This document shows, piece after piece, positions 53,716 to 62,725 of a stretch of 64,000 nucleotides of DNA (the first letter of the stretch is position 1; each line of letters begins with the position of its first letter). A model generated the notes under the pieces. The model saw only the letters and a list, made by a program, of their open reading frames with translations. It was not told the origin of the DNA and searched no databases. Made by a program: the position numbers and the translations under genes. The stretch comes from Roseiarcus sp963836695 (GTDB taxonomy: Bacteria > Pseudomonadota > Alphaproteobacteria > Rhizobiales > Beijerinckiaceae), in assembly GCA_963836695.1 (NCBI GenBank), contig CAWIKX010000007.1, positions 1 to 64,000 of the forward strand, written 5' to 3'.

Positions 53716-54320
53716 TCGTTGTCGGGCTGACAGGTTCGATTGCGATGGGGAAATCGACCGTCGCTGGCATGTTCGCAGAGGTAGGGGTTCCGGTATTCGA
53801 CTCCGACGACGCCGTGCGCGATTTCTACGAAGGGGAGGGCGTCCAGGCGGTCGAGGCGGCGTTCCCCGGCGTCGTCATTTCAGGCAAAATCGATCGTGAA
53901 CGACTCGGATCGCGAGTATTGGGCGACGCAGAAGCGCTGCAGCGCCTGGAGGGTCTCGTACATCCTGCGGTGGCTGAGGCGCGCGGCCGATTCCTGGAGC
54001 GCGCGGGTGCCGCCGGACGGCGGCTCCTCATCGTTGACGTGCCGCTCTTGTTCGAAACCGGCGGGGAAGCGAACGTTGATCTGGTCATTGTGGTGAGCGC
54101 GCCGGAGGAGGTCCAGCGTCAGCGGGTCTTGTCGCGAGCGGGTATGACTGAGGCCAAACTGAAGGCCATTCTTTCCCGGCAAATGCCGGATGCGGAAAAA
54201 AGACGCCGGGCGCATTTCGTCATCGACACCCGCGGCAGGCTCGAGCTGACGCGCGCTGTCGTCAGTCAGTTCATGCGCTCAGTCGGCGCAATGGCGGGAG
54301 GGCGAACGCGCGATGCGTGA
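53712..54320 (+). CDS. coaE: Dephospho-CoA kinase
   Basis: 202 residues from a GTG overlapping the aroE stop. Last step of CoA synthesis. The P-loop VGLTGSIAMGKSTVAGMF is near residue 4; then FDSDDAVRDFYEGEG with the catalytic Asp, ALQRLEGLVHPAVAEARG, LLIVDVPLLFETGGE, and the lid RVLSRAGMTEAKLKAILSRQ. Overlaps dnaQ by 8 bp. Position in the ppsR-maf-aroE-coaE-dnaQ block is the canonical rhizobial order. Confidence 0.95.
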   Translation: MIVVGLTGSIAMGKSTVAGMFAEVGVPVFDSDDAVRDFYEGEGVQAVEAAFPGVVISGKIDRERLGSRVLGDAEALQRLEGLVHPAVAEARGRFLERAGAAGRRLLIVDVPLLFETGGEANVDLVIVVSAPEEVQRQRVLSRAGMTEAKLKAILSRQMPDAEKRRRAHFVIDTRGRLELTRAVVSQFMRSVGAMAGGRTRDA

Positions 54321-55038
54321 AATTGTGCTCGACACCGAAACGACCGGCCTGGACCCCGCCGAAGGACATCGGGTGCTGGAAATTGGCGCGGTCGAGATCG
54401 TGCATCAAAGCCTGACCGGCAGCGTCTTTCACGTGCTCATCAATCCCGAGCGCGATGTTCCCCAAGACGCAGTGCGGGTCCATGGGCATAGCGCTACTGC
54501 TCTCAAAGATAAGCCGGTTTTCGCAAGCGTGGTCGACGATTTTCTGGCCTTCATTGGCGACTCGAAGCTCGTTATCCACAACGCGGAGTTTGATGTGCGC
54601 TTCGTGAACGCGGAGTTGGCGAGGCTCGGGCTAGCTGCGATCGGCATGCATCGCGTCGTCGACACGCTAGCGCTCGCGCGAAGAAAGCACCCCGGAGCAC
54701 CGAACAGCCTGGACGCTCTTTGCGACCGCTACCGCATCGATCGATCACGACGCGTCCGGCACGGAGCGCTCTTGGACGCGGAGATCCTCGTTGAGGTGTA
54801 TTGCGAGCTGACCGGGGGCCGTCAGCGGTCGCTCACGTTCGGTGAAGCGCTCGAGCACTCTGAGGCGCGCATTGCTGCGGCTGTTTCCCGCTCCAGTCCG
54901 AGGCCTTTGAGGGTGTTTTCGATCGAGCAAGCAGAAATGACTGCTCACTTTCGATATATCGAAAGCCTAGGGGGAGACCCGCTTTGGTTTCGCTACCTAC
55001 ACCGGGATGCTGTTGACGAGACGGCGCGGCATTCTTGA
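54313..55038 (+). CDS. dnaQ: DNA polymerase III subunit epsilon
   Basis: 241 residues; the 3'-5' proofreading exonuclease of the replicase. DnaQ DEDDh motifs: Exo I REIVLDTETTGLDPAEGHRV at the N terminus with Asp/Glu, Exo II KLVIHNAEFDVRFVNAEL near 100, Exo III RRVRHGALLDAEILVEVY with the His/Asp pair. The C-terminal tail that binds the polymerase alpha subunit follows. Last gene of the block; the convergent secB lies 62 bp downstream, with no clear terminator hairpin. Confidence 0.95.
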   Translation: MREIVLDTETTGLDPAEGHRVLEIGAVEIVHQSLTGSVFHVLINPERDVPQDAVRVHGHSATALKDKPVFASVVDDFLAFIGDSKLVIHNAEFDVRFVNAELARLGLAAIGMHRVVDTLALARRKHPGAPNSLDALCDRYRIDRSRRVRHGALLDAEILVEVYCELTGGRQRSLTFGEALEHSEARIAAAVSRSSPRPLRVFSIEQAEMTAHFRYIESLGGDPLWFRYLHRDAVDETARHS

Positions 55039-55100
55039 GGGGAATGCGTTAAGCGGATCGCCGCCATCCGCCGGCTCGCGGCGCAGACAGAGAGAAACGA

Positions 55101-55586
55101 TCAGGCGGTCTGTTGCTGGGGTTGACCACCGGCCGCGGCCAATCGCTGCAGGTACAGCGCTTGAAAATCAATCGGATCGATAAAGAGCGGCGGATATGAC
55201 CCGCCACGCACCGCGTCGGCGACAATTTGGCGCGCAAAAGGGAACAGTATTCGCGGGGCCTCAATCATGACCACCGGTTGAACTTGCTCGGCTGGAAAGT
55301 TCTCGACCCGGAAAACGCCGGCATAGTTGAGTTCGAACTTGAACATCGTATCAGCGCCCTGACCGGCGCCGCCCTCGAGCATGAGGCTTACTTCGTAATC
55401 CGACGGAGCAAGTTGACGAGCGTTGACGTTGATCTGAATCGAGATGTTGGGAGCCGTCTGCTGCGGGCCCAAGGTACGCGGCGCGTTGGGATTCTCGAAC
55501 GAGAAATCTTTCGTGTACTGGGCGAGAACCGAAAATCTCGGGCCGGCCTGCGGCGCGCCGGCGCCATTGCCGTTCTGATCAGCCAT
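55101..55586 (-). CDS. secB: Protein-export chaperone SecB
   Basis: 161 residues from the ATG at 55586, preceded by CAAGGAGCAGTTTGAGG. Tetrameric chaperone holding preproteins for SecA. Motifs: FSVLAQYTKDFSFENPNAPR near residue 15, INVNARQLAPSDYEVSLMLE, KFELNYAGVFRVENFP, VMIEAPRILFPFARQIVADA, and the C-terminal FIDPIDFQALYLQRLA. A longer frame to 55706 is not family-like and was rejected. It converges with dnaQ. Confidence 0.95.
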   Translation of the reverse strand: MADQNGNGAGAPQAGPRFSVLAQYTKDFSFENPNAPRTLGPQQTAPNISIQINVNARQLAPSDYEVSLMLEGGAGQGADTMFKFELNYAGVFRVENFPAEQVQPVVMIEAPRILFPFARQIVADAVRGGSYPPLFIDPIDFQALYLQRLAAAGGQPQQQTA

Positions 55587-55702
55587 CCTCAAACTGCTCC
55601 TTGCAAGCGACCCGAACGCCTCTTGGCCGTCGTTTGGATTTAACCCCGACCGCGCCGGTCGCCTACCATGCCGTCCCCATCCAAACAAGCTTGCCGCCGG
55701 GG

Positions 55703-56972
55703 TCATCGCAATGTGCTAATCCGGCTGAATAACGCCTGGCTGGCGTAGCCGTCGGGGATAAGCCCGTTGCGCTCCTGAAAGGCTGAGACGGCTGAGCGCA
55801 GTGTATCGCCAATTTTTCCGTCGATGTCGCCGACCTCGTAGCCCATGTTCTTCAGTTTGACTTGCAGCCCCATGATTTGGGCCGTGGTGAGCGCGCGGTC
55901 GTGGATCGGCCATTGGGCGACGAGAGGCCGGCCCCCGGTCACGGCGTCGCCGAGCAAGCCGACAGAAAGCGCGTAGGCTGTTGAGTTGTTATAGGCTTTG
56001 ATCACGTCGAAGTTGCTGGTGACGAGAAAGACGGGTCCATTGAGGCCGGCGGGCATCAACAGCCGTCCCTCGCCCGCCTCCGGCAACGGAGAACCATCCG
56101 CCCCTCGTACGCCGCGAGCGGCGAACGACGGAGAACGGCGCCGGCCACGAGGAATCGGCGGCGGTCAGCCCGAATTTTGCCGGCAACCGAACCTCGAACC
56201 CCCAGGACTGACCCCTTGCCCAACCATGTTTCGCCAAATAATTCGCGGTCGAGCCGATAGCGTCCGCTTCGCTCGCCCAAATGTCGCGTCTGTCGTGGCG
56301 CTGGAAGGCGATGGCGTAGGTCAGATAACTCGAAGGCATGAACTGCGTCTGCCCCATCGCGCCTGCCCAAGAGCCGCGCATGAGGGACGGAGCGATGTCG
56401 CCCTCCTCGAGTATGGCAAGCGCCGAGAGCAGTTCGTCTCGAAAGTAGTCGCCCTGTAAATGGGCGTAAGCGAGACTCGCAAGCGCCTGAATGACAGAGT
56501 TCGACCCGGCAAAACCGCCAAAGTCCGTCTCCAGCCCCCAGACGCCCAGGAGTACCGCTTCGTCGACGCCAAAGGCCTCCTTGGCCCTGGCGAGCCAAAG
56601 GTCTTCTGAACGCGCTCTGTCGCGACCCCGCTCGATGCGGTCGGGCGTTACGGCGCTTGCGATGTACTCCCAAATGGGGCGCACGAACTCGGGTTGCGAT
56701 TGCGCGTTGGCCACAACCTTCGGATCGAACGCAAGGCCGGCAAAAGCGTTGTCGAAAGTCGCGCGCGAAACCCCACGCTCTTGGGCGTTCGGCCAAAGCG
56801 CATCGATGAATTCACGGAAAGTCGGCTGGCGGGGAGGGATCGATTTCTTGTCCGCGGCGCCCGCGGATAATGCGACGCCTGGCAATCCGAGCGCGACAAT
56901 GCAGACGCGTAGGAAGGCAAGGCTGGCGCCCAGAACGGAGCGGGTCAGATGTTTGCGGTCAATTCTGACCAT
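55703..56972 (-). pseudogene. Lytic murein transglycosylase (MltB/SLT family) with peptidoglycan-binding domain, one frameshift
   Basis: Signal peptide FLRVCIVALGLPGVALSAGA. The transglycosylase domain (residues about 50-290) has the catalytic Glu in LLGVWGLETDFGGFAGS, GAMGQTQFMPSSYLTYA and STANYLAKHGWARGQ. Around 56126 one extra base moves the reading: PFSV joins FAARGVRGADGSPLPEAGEG, and the chain continues through VFLVTSNFDVIKAYNNS to a C-terminal PG-binding domain (LQVKLKNMGYEVGDIDGKIG). Corrected length is about 422 residues, as usual for the family. It cleaves glycan strands with 1,6-anhydro product formation in the periplasm. Confidence 0.87.
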
Positions 56973-57068
56973 GCCTCGGGCCGTAGACAGAAAAGATCTG
57001 CTTTAGAAGCCAGCGCCAAAGCGAGCGGACGGAAGCGCGGGTTAAGGAGCCGAGCGGAGGATCGACTG

Positions 57069-57926
57069 TCAATCCTTCATTTCGTCAGGCCGCGGCATGG
57101 AGATGATGTTGTAACCCGCATCGACGAAGTGCACCTCGCCTGTCACCCCCTGCGAGAGCCCCGAAAGCAAATAAACGGCGGCGCCGCCGACATTCTCAAT
57201 GGTGACTGTACGCCGCAGCGGGGAGTGGGCGCGCTGGAAATTGAACATGAAACGCGCGTCGCTAATGCCCGCGCCGGCCAAAGTGCGGATGGGTCCGGCT
57301 GAAATGGCGTTGACGCGAATATTTTCGGGTCCGAAGTCTGCCGCCAAATACCGCACGCTCGCCTCCAAGGCGGCCTTCGCGACACCCATGACGTTGTAAT
57401 TCGGCACGACGCGCGTGGAGCCGCCGAAAGTCAGCGTGAGCATCGCGCCGCCCGAGGGCATCATTGGCGCGGCGCGTTTGGCGAGTTCGGCGAATGAAAA
57501 CGCCGAGATGACCATCGTCCGAATGAAATTCTCGCGGCTGGTGTCGGCGTATCGTCCCTTGAGCTCGTTGCGGTCGGAGAAGCCGATGCAGTGAACCAAA
57601 AAGTCGAGACTGCTCCAAACCGAGCCGAGCTCGGAAAACATAGTATCGACCGTCGTCAAATCCTCGACGTCGCAGCGAAAGACACGCTCCGCCGAACCAA
57701 GCTCTGCGGCAAGCGGCGCAACTCGCTTGCCCAGAGCGTCGTTCTGGAAAGTGAACGCGAGGTCCGCTCCCTCGGCGGCCAAGGCCTTTGCTATGCCCCA
57801 CGCTATAGAGTGATCGTTCGCGACGCCCAACACCAAGCCGCGTTTGCCGCTCATCAACCCGAACTTCTTGGGGCGCTCATCCGTCCGGTCTTCGGGCGGG
57901 TCGGAGACGGGCAGGGATTGGGTCAT
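57069..57926 (-). CDS. fabI: Enoyl-[acyl-carrier-protein] reductase (NADH)
   Basis: 285 residues; last reduction of the fatty acid elongation cycle. FabI features: GLVLGVANDHSIAWGIAKAL with the NADH site near residue 30, FLVHCIGFSDRNELKG, the catalytic Tyr/Lys set in VPNYNVMGVAKAALEASVRY near 185, and NAISAGPIRTLAGAGISDAR, a substrate loop typical of the InhA/FabI branch. The first 25 residues are an extension. Third gene of the leftward fabA-fabB-fabI operon, 30 bp after fabB. Confidence 0.95.
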   Translation of the reverse strand: MTQSLPVSDPPEDRTDERPKKFGLMSGKRGLVLGVANDHSIAWGIAKALAAEGADLAFTFQNDALGKRVAPLAAELGSAERVFRCDVEDLTTVDTMFSELGSVWSSLDFLVHCIGFSDRNELKGRYADTSRENFIRTMVISAFSFAELAKRAAPMMPSGGAMLTLTFGGSTRVVPNYNVMGVAKAALEASVRYLAADFGPENIRVNAISAGPIRTLAGAGISDARFMFNFQRAHSPLRRTVTIENVGGAAVYLLSGLSQGVTGEVHFVDAGYNIISMPRPDEMKD

Positions 57927-57956
57927 TTCACCTTGGTAGCGGAAGGTTATGCGGGC

Positions 57957-59180
57957 TCAAGCATCCACATGCTTGAACACCAGCGTCGCGTTTGTCCCGC
58001 CGAAACCGAAAGAATTCGAGAGCGCCGCCCTCAATTTCACGTTGTCCAGACGCGAGCGCACAATCGGCATATCCGCGAAAGCCGGATCAAGCTCATCGAT
58101 ATGCGCGCTTTCGCAGACGAAGCCATTGTGCATCATCAATAGCGAGTAAATGGCTTCGTGCGCGCCAGTCGCGCCCTGAGAATGCCCTGTCAGGGACTTG
58201 GTTGCTGAGATCGGTGGACATTTGTCGCCCGAGCCAAAGACCTCGCGCATGGCCTCGATCTCCTTTAAATCGCCTATCGGAGTCGAGGTTGCGTGTGGAT
58301 TGATGTAGTCGATTGGGACTTTGATCTCCGCCAAAGCCTGGCGCATGCATCGCGCGGCGCCATCGCCTGAGGGAGCGACCATGTCGTGTCCATCCGAAGT
58401 TGCGCCGTAACCCGCCATCTCGCCGTAAATCCTGGCGCCTCGCGCCTTGGCCCGCTCGTACTCCTCAAGCACAAGCACACCCGCGCCCGCTGAGATGACA
58501 AATCCATCTCGGTTCTTGTCATAGGCGCGCGACGCGCGCGAAGGCGTGTCGTTGTAGCCGGACGAAAGCGCGCCCATCGCGTCAAACAGCACCGACAAGG
58601 TCCAGTCCAGTTCCTCGCAGCCTCCAGCGAACATCACATCGTGTCGATTGGAAAGGATCTGCTCGTAGGCCGCGCCGATACAATGATTGGAGGTGGCGCA
58701 TGCGGAGGAAATGGAATAGCTCAACCCCTTGATCTTGAACCAGGTCGAGAGAGTGGCCGAGGCCGTGGAGGACATGGATTTCGGCACCGCGAACGGGCCC
58801 ACGCGTTTGGGGCCCTTGGCGCGCGCGACGTCGGCGGCCTCGACAATGGCGCGCGTCGAGGGACCGCCCGAACCCATAATGAGGCCGGTCCGCACGTGGG
58901 AAACCTCGTCTGGCGCAAGTCCGCTGTCCACGATCGCCTGATCCATCGCGACATGGCACCAGGCCGTTCCCCCGCCATGAAAGCGCATCGCCCTGCGATC
59001 AACCACATCTTCTGCGCGCAGCGTTGGCGCTCCGTGGACTTGCGAGCGAAAGCCGAGCTCCGCCAATCGGTCGGCGCGCGTGATCCCCGACTTGCCTGCG
59101 TGAAGGCTCGCGGTCACTTCCTGGGTATTATTGCCGATCGACGACACGATGCCCATGCCGGTGACGACAACGCGTCTCAT
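57957..59180 (-). CDS. fabB: 3-oxoacyl-[ACP] synthase I
   Basis: 407 residues from the ATG at 59180, behind GGGAGGGCAAGAG; the upstream frame was rejected. Condensing enzyme needed for unsaturated fatty acids. The catalytic Cys is in SISSACATSNHCIGAAYEQI near residue 160, the His pair in INPHATSTPIGD and ATKSLTGHSQGATGAHEAIY, and the Lys-containing SVTKS-type region is ISATKSLTG. The N terminus is VVVTGMGIVSSIGNNTQEV. It works with FabA in the anaerobic pathway. Confidence 0.95.
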   Translation of the reverse strand: MRRVVVTGMGIVSSIGNNTQEVTASLHAGKSGITRADRLAELGFRSQVHGAPTLRAEDVVDRRAMRFHGGGTAWCHVAMDQAIVDSGLAPDEVSHVRTGLIMGSGGPSTRAIVEAADVARAKGPKRVGPFAVPKSMSSTASATLSTWFKIKGLSYSISSACATSNHCIGAAYEQILSNRHDVMFAGGCEELDWTLSVLFDAMGALSSGYNDTPSRASRAYDKNRDGFVISAGAGVLVLEEYERAKARGARIYGEMAGYGATSDGHDMVAPSGDGAARCMRQALAEIKVPIDYINPHATSTPIGDLKEIEAMREVFGSGDKCPPISATKSLTGHSQGATGAHEAIYSLLMMHNGFVCESAHIDELDPAFADMPIVRSRLDNVKLRAALSNSFGFGGTNATLVFKHVDA

Positions 59181-59208
59181 TCTCTTGCCCTCCCGGCTCA
59201 GGTCAGGC

Positions 59209-59727
59209 CTAGGTCGCGGTCGAAGGACTGAACAGGCCGACGCGCATATTCTGGACCTCATATATGCGTCTGCCGTCGCCCTCGAGCCACCCGTCCGCGA
59301 TACCGAGGATCAGCTTCCCCTTGAAAACGCGCTTCATGTCCACGCCGTAGACGACCTTCTTTATAGTTGGCAGCACCTGATCGGCGAACTTTACCTCCCC
59401 GACACCAAGGGCTCGTCCTCGTCCGGGCAGTCCAAGCCATCCGAGGAAGAAGCCAGTCAATTGCCAAAGCGCATCCAAGCCAAGACATCCCGGCATCACC
59501 GGATCACCCTTGAAATGGCAACTGAAAAACCAGAGATCGGGCTTGATGTCGAACTCGGCGCGGACTTCTCCTTTGCCGTTCGCGCCGCCGGTTTCGGAAA
59601 TCTCGCTGATCCTGTCGAACATCAGCATCGGCGGAAGTGGCAGTTGCGCGTTGCCCTCTCCGAACAACTCGCCACGACCGCAGGCAATGAGATCCTCATA
59701 ACTGAAGCTTGAGCGCCGTTCACTCAT
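59209..59727 (-). CDS. fabA: 3-hydroxydecanoyl-[ACP] dehydratase/isomerase
   Basis: 172 residues. Dehydrates 3-hydroxydecanoyl-ACP and isomerises trans-2 to cis-3, committing to unsaturated fatty acids. The active-site His is in LWFFSCHFKGDPVMPGCLGL (near residue 80) and the Asp in GCLGLDALWQLTGFFLGWLG. Ends FDVQNMRVGLF-like as EVQNMRVGLFSPS. First gene of the operon; the ATG follows CCGGAGACAAACCG. The irr/fur-like gene that often precedes fabA in Rhizobiales is not present upstream. Confidence 0.96.
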   Translation of the reverse strand: MSERRSSFSYEDLIACGRGELFGEGNAQLPLPPMLMFDRISEISETGGANGKGEVRAEFDIKPDLWFFSCHFKGDPVMPGCLGLDALWQLTGFFLGWLGLPGRGRALGVGEVKFADQVLPTIKKVVYGVDMKRVFKGKLILGIADGWLEGDGRRIYEVQNMRVGLFSPSTAT

Positions 59728-59871
59728 ACGCGCGGTTTGTCTCCGGGACCGCGTCAGGCGCGGGAGCCTTAAGTCTGCTTGGTAACACAGGCCACCGCTT
59801 ACCGAAAGCGTCCCGCGCTCGGTCTGGAATGGGAGCCGTCGGACACCGCTGGCGGAGCGGTATAAATCGGC

Positions 59872-60696
59872 TCAGTTGCGGGGAAAATCAGCGGAGGCGA
59901 TCAGACCTGTGCTCGTCGTGACAATCCATCCGTTACCTCCGAGTTCGATGCGCTCGACGCGTCCCGCGCCCGGGAGATAATCACCCTGCCGCACTTCACG
60001 TTCGCCATAGCGCCCCCCGACGAGCGCGATGTCATCGCGAGCGTCGAGCACGACGTATCCGCGCAGAAGCGGTCTCGGCCGTTCGATCGAACTGGTCCTG
60101 TCCATCGCGACGTTGTCGAATTTCGGACGGATCGGCGGCTGCTTGGCCTGTGCGGCTTGCGGCGGCGCTGGTGGAGGCGCGGTGATCTTCTGCTCGAGCT
60201 TGTCCATGCGAGTCGAAAGCCCAGCCGTGAGCTTGTCGGCCCTGGCGCTTGCTTCATGGTCCAACTTGTCGACCCGTTGCGAGAGTTGGGCCAAAGCGCC
60301 GCTAAACTCCCGCGTCGAAACCAGGCTTGATCTGATCTCGCCAACCGATTGACGGAGGTCCGCCAGACCGGCGTTCGACGTCGCGCTGTCGATCGCGTCC
60401 AGGCGAGCCTCCAGCGATTTGACGGTATGAGCCAGAGCCGCATTTTCGCTCGCCTGCTCGGCGAGCGCCTTAGCCTGCTGCGAGTCCTCCACAAACAAGG
60501 CGCCAGCGACGGCGGCGACGATCGCGAGCGCGGCGGCGGCCACGCCGAATCGGGACGAGAAAAGTTTATTCGCTGCGGCTTTTTGCGGCTCGCCCGCCGG
60601 CCTCCCTTCCGGCCGCTCGGCAAGGACAATGAGGTCGCGCGAGGTGATGAGCGCCGGCGGATCGAAGGCGGCGCTCGAGCTGTCGAATTCGCTCAT
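59872..60696 (-). CDS. Membrane-anchored coiled-coil protein
   Basis: 274 residues from the ATG at 60696; the frame extends upstream but without a ribosome site. One transmembrane helix (FGVAAAALAIVAAVAGALF) at about residues 50-68 divides a short cytoplasmic N terminus from a periplasmic coiled coil (LAEQASENAALAHTVKSLEA, SGALAQLSQRVDKLDHEASA), a Pro/Ala linker, and a C-terminal beta domain (LRGYVVLDARDDIALVGGRY, GDYLPGAGRVERIELGGNGW). Conserved in Rhizobiales as an uncharacterised protein, I believe; no function assigned. Not part of the fab operon by spacing (145 bp). Confidence 0.72.
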   Translation of the reverse strand: MSEFDSSSAAFDPPALITSRDLIVLAERPEGRPAGEPQKAAANKLFSSRFGVAAAALAIVAAVAGALFVEDSQQAKALAEQASENAALAHTVKSLEARLDAIDSATSNAGLADLRQSVGEIRSSLVSTREFSGALAQLSQRVDKLDHEASARADKLTAGLSTRMDKLEQKITAPPPAPPQAAQAKQPPIRPKFDNVAMDRTSSIERPRPLLRGYVVLDARDDIALVGGRYGEREVRQGDYLPGAGRVERIELGGNGWIVTTSTGLIASADFPRN

Positions 60697-60869
60697 CGAT
60701 TGACGTCCATGGGTAACGAAGCGTTTATTCGAGTGTCCGCCAATGGGATTAATGAATTGTTGACCGTCGCGGAGAGGTCTTGGCGGAAAAGGCTCGGAAC
60801 CATTGCGAGTTTTCGGGGCGCGTACAGCGAGGCTGCCCCCCAAGGCCTCCTCAACCGCCTACATGGTCG

Positions 60870-61331
60870 TTAGACAGCGCCAAGCCTCAATCCCGCAGCA
60901 TCCGTCCGGATGCGGTCGACCATTGCGCGCACGCCGTTTGAGCGCTGAGGCGTCAGGTGTTGCTCAAGGCCAAGCGTGCGAAAGGCGGCGACCGCATCTA
61001 CAGCGAGAATCTGCTCAGGCGTCCGGTCGGAAAAAAGCGCAAGCGCAATCGCGATCAGGCCGCGCACGAGGTGGGAGTCGCTGTCCCCGCGATAGTGCAA
61101 GATTTTTTCGCCTTGCGCGCTCGTTCTCGGCTCGCAGTTCAGCCATACTTGGCTGACGCAACCGCGTACTTTGTTGGTGTCGTTGTGGGCCTCGGCGCTC
61201 AAGGGTTCGAGCGAATGACCCAGTTCGATGACGTAGCGGTACCGATCCTCCCACTCATCGAGAGAGGCGAAATCATCGCGGATGATGTCAATTGCCGACA
61301 AAGGATGCGCGAAGCTCGTTGTACCGTCCAT
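60870..61331 (-). CDS. sufE: SufE family cysteine desulfurase activator
   Basis: 153 residues. SufE accepts persulfide sulfur from SufS for Fe-S cluster assembly. The acceptor Cys is in NKVRGCVSQVWLNCEP (near residue 58). IIRDDFASLDEWEDRYRYVI at the N terminus and LVRGLIAIALALFSDRTPEQ then FRTLGLEQHLTPQRSNG are family-typical. No other suf genes are in the window, so it is the stand-alone rhizobial SufE. ATG 61331 is preceded by TATAAGGGTT. Confidence 0.93.
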   Translation of the reverse strand: MDGTTSFAHPLSAIDIIRDDFASLDEWEDRYRYVIELGHSLEPLSAEAHNDTNKVRGCVSQVWLNCEPRTSAQGEKILHYRGDSDSHLVRGLIAIALALFSDRTPEQILAVDAVAAFRTLGLEQHLTPQRSNGVRAMVDRIRTDAAGLRLGAV

Positions 61332-61754
61332 AACCCTTATATGGGCGCCGGTCAGTCATCGACCAGCACCCTTTTTGCCCGATCTTCCGCATGGACCGCG
61401 GACCAAGTCGGCAGCCTGGCAAACCACACAGTCTCTAAGCCATTAGCGCTGAAACGGAGCCCCGAAGTAAAGCGTAAACCATAGTAGAAGACCACGCAGA
61501 CCAAAGGGTAACACAGAGGCGCCGCCGGACTCTAGACTTAAGATTGGCTTAATCAGCCGCTGCCATTTTGAGGAAGCACGTGACGATCCCGGGCGTTGGC
61601 AAGGATCGGGCGGGGCTGCCGCCATCCCGCCGGACCAAGCAATGTCGGCAAATCTTTACGTCGCGCGGCCCCGATATGACCGGCGAGCTCCCATGCTCAG
61701 CTTTTTCAAACGCGAAACAGAATTGAACGGCGCAGTGCTCTCAGGAGTGAAGAC
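61332..61754. other. 423-bp region with no gene identified
   Basis: Between sufE and the peptidoglycan-binding gene. Open frames crossing it are short and antisense to sufE or Arg/Pro-rich noise. The ribosome site CAGGAG at 61742-61747 belongs to the next gene. Confidence 0.5.
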
Positions 61755-62372
61755 TTGGAATTAGCGCTTGCCCGCATAAAAAGTAATCTGGGCCAACTCC
61801 GCGGGCCTGTCCAACGCTCAACTCAGGGAACGTTGAGATGGAAGATCGCCGGGCGCGTGAAGGCCGCGCATTTGCGCAATTGCCTCGGCGCCGCCCTGTC
61901 GCTGGCGCTGGTCGGCATCGCCGTCAATGCGCTTCTCTTACAGCGCGAGCGTCATCCCGCTCCGTTATTCGGTTTCTCGCCGCCCAAACCCGTATCCGCC
62001 GTACCAGCGCCAGCTCCGCCTCTCCCTCCAAAGCCCGTCATCCCGGAAAACAGCGCGCCGCCAGCCCAGTCGTCCGGCGCTCTTCCGCCAACGCGGCCGG
62101 TAGAGGCCGCCCAGAGCGCGCCGCCAGCGCCCGATCCAATTGCGGAACTCTTGACCGGGGAGACCCGTGGTGACGGGTCCCATTTGATTCTCGCTGCGCA
62201 AACCGCCTTGGCCAAGCTCGGCTACCCGGTCAAGCCAGACGGGAAAGCAGGGGCTGTCACTGAGCAGGCGTTGCGGGAGTTCGAGCGGGCCCATGGCTTG
62301 CCTGCGGCGGCGGAAATCACCGAACGAGTCGTCAAGCAGCTGACAACCGCCGCTCGCGCAGGGGGACGCTGA
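61755..62372 (+). CDS. Membrane protein with C-terminal peptidoglycan-binding domain
   Basis: 205 residues starting at TTG 61755, supported by CAGGAGTGAAG just upstream. A transmembrane helix (LGAALSLALVGIAVNALLL) at about residues 44-62, then a long Pro/Ala-rich spacer (PVSAVPAPAPPLPPKPVIPE), then a PG_binding_1-type three-helix domain (AAQTALAKLGYPVKPDGKAG, TEQALREFERAHGLPAAAE). Probably anchored in the inner membrane and touching the cell wall. No catalytic domain. It is followed by the DUF1491 gene after 5 bp. Confidence 0.78.
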   Translation: MELALARIKSNLGQLRGPVQRSTQGTLRWKIAGRVKAAHLRNCLGAALSLALVGIAVNALLLQRERHPAPLFGFSPPKPVSAVPAPAPPLPPKPVIPENSAPPAQSSGALPPTRPVEAAQSAPPAPDPIAELLTGETRGDGSHLILAAQTALAKLGYPVKPDGKAGAVTEQALREFERAHGLPAAAEITERVVKQLTTAARAGGR

Positions 62373-62377
62373 CGTCG

Positions 62378-62725
62378 GTGCGCTTGCGCTCCGACATCTG
62401 GGTCGCGGCCTATTTGCGTCGGTGCGGAGTGGAAGGGGTGAGCGCCGTCCTTCGACGCCGCGGGGCTGCGGAGGCTGGCGCCATCTTTATCAAGGTCGAT
62501 TACTTAAACGGAAGCGCAACGCTCTATGGGCCGGCGCCGCAATCCGTCGCGGCTGAGGCGCCGCGCGGGGTGGACAGAATGTTCGCTCGCGTGCATGCCG
62601 CCTCCTTCGTAAATTCCCACGAGGCAGAGGAGCGACTCAAGCGGGAAATCGCCTTTGATCCCGACCTGTGGATCGTTGAGGTCGAGAATGGTCCGGACGG
62701 CGCCTGGCTCGATCTTGCGCCCTAG
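62378..62725 (+). CDS. DUF1491 family protein
   Basis: 115 residues from a GTG. The chain RLRSDIWVAAYLRRCGVEGV, RGAAEAGAIFIKVDYLNG, ATLYGPAPQ and EIAFDPDLWIVEVEN matches DUF1491, a small conserved alphaproteobacterial family of unknown function. Five bp behind the PG-binding gene, so they are probably co-transcribed. No signal peptide. The C-terminal phrase DLWIVEVENGPDGAWLDL is a family hallmark. Confidence 0.88.
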   Translation: MRLRSDIWVAAYLRRCGVEGVSAVLRRRGAAEAGAIFIKVDYLNGSATLYGPAPQSVAAEAPRGVDRMFARVHAASFVNSHEAEERLKREIAFDPDLWIVEVENGPDGAWLDLAP

